Assembly: GCA_025353085.1 (NCBI GenBank)
Contig: JANXRI010000257.1
Location: 1 to 6,361 of the forward strand
Direction of reading: 5' to 3'
Length of the DNA stretch: 6,361 nucleotides
DNA from: Betaproteobacteria bacterium
GTDB taxonomy: Bacteria; Pseudomonadota; Gammaproteobacteria; Burkholderiales; SG8-41
The notes under the pieces are model-generated. The model saw only the letters and a program-made list of their open reading frames with translations. It ran no database searches and was not told the DNA's origin. Position 1 is the first letter of the stretch. Every line of letters begins with the position of its first letter. Below, piece after piece: positions 6,302 through 6,361 of the stretch. A program made the translations under genes and the position numbers.

Positions 6302-6361
6302 ATTTTGAATTTGATTTTGCCGTGTAGTGAATTTGGTAAGAATCAATTAGTCTGTAATGTA

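Overview
The window is a GC-rich proteobacterial segment with five complete genes. All are on the minus strand, so transcription runs from high to low coordinates. The first gene transcribed encodes a Bug/TctC-type periplasmic solute receptor, a family greatly expanded in Betaproteobacteria. Together with the base composition this suggests a member of the Burkholderiales or a close relative. That assignment is inference; no marker gene is present.

Layout in transcription order: (1) 6361-6177, an upstream intergenic region with a large imperfect palindrome and a candidate promoter; (2) 6176-5196, the TctC/Bug receptor with a Sec signal peptide; (3) 5169-3625, a Tat-exported seven-bladed LVIVD-type beta-propeller, only 26 bp after the receptor gene; (4) 3624-3490, a 135-bp gap containing an exact TATAAT box; (5) 3489-2131, a two-domain M24 (creatinase/Xaa-Pro aminopeptidase fold) protein in which one of the five usual metal ligands is Cys instead of Asp; (6) 2130-2049, a short gap filled by a strong hairpin; (7) 2048-1023, E1 alpha of a thiamine-diphosphate 2-oxoacid/acetoin dehydrogenase, starting with GTG behind a good AGGAG; (8) 1035-55, the matching E1 beta, overlapping E1 alpha by 13 bp; (9) 54-1, a short tail in which a 10-bp inverted repeat spans the E1 beta stop codon.

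The arrangement looks like one or two catabolic transcription units. A periplasmic receptor would capture a small carboxylate or similar compound. An exported beta-propeller of unknown function would act in the periplasm. A cytoplasmic M24-fold hydrolase or lyase would process the substrate. An E1 pair would oxidatively cleave a 2-oxo or acetoin-like intermediate. The TctA/TctB membrane subunits and the E2/E3 subunits that these proteins normally need are not in the window. The shared pathway and the substrate are inference. The most unusual signals are the altered metal site of the M24 protein and the row of equivalent histidines in the propeller. No RNA gene, CRISPR array, insertion sequence or frameshifted gene was seen.
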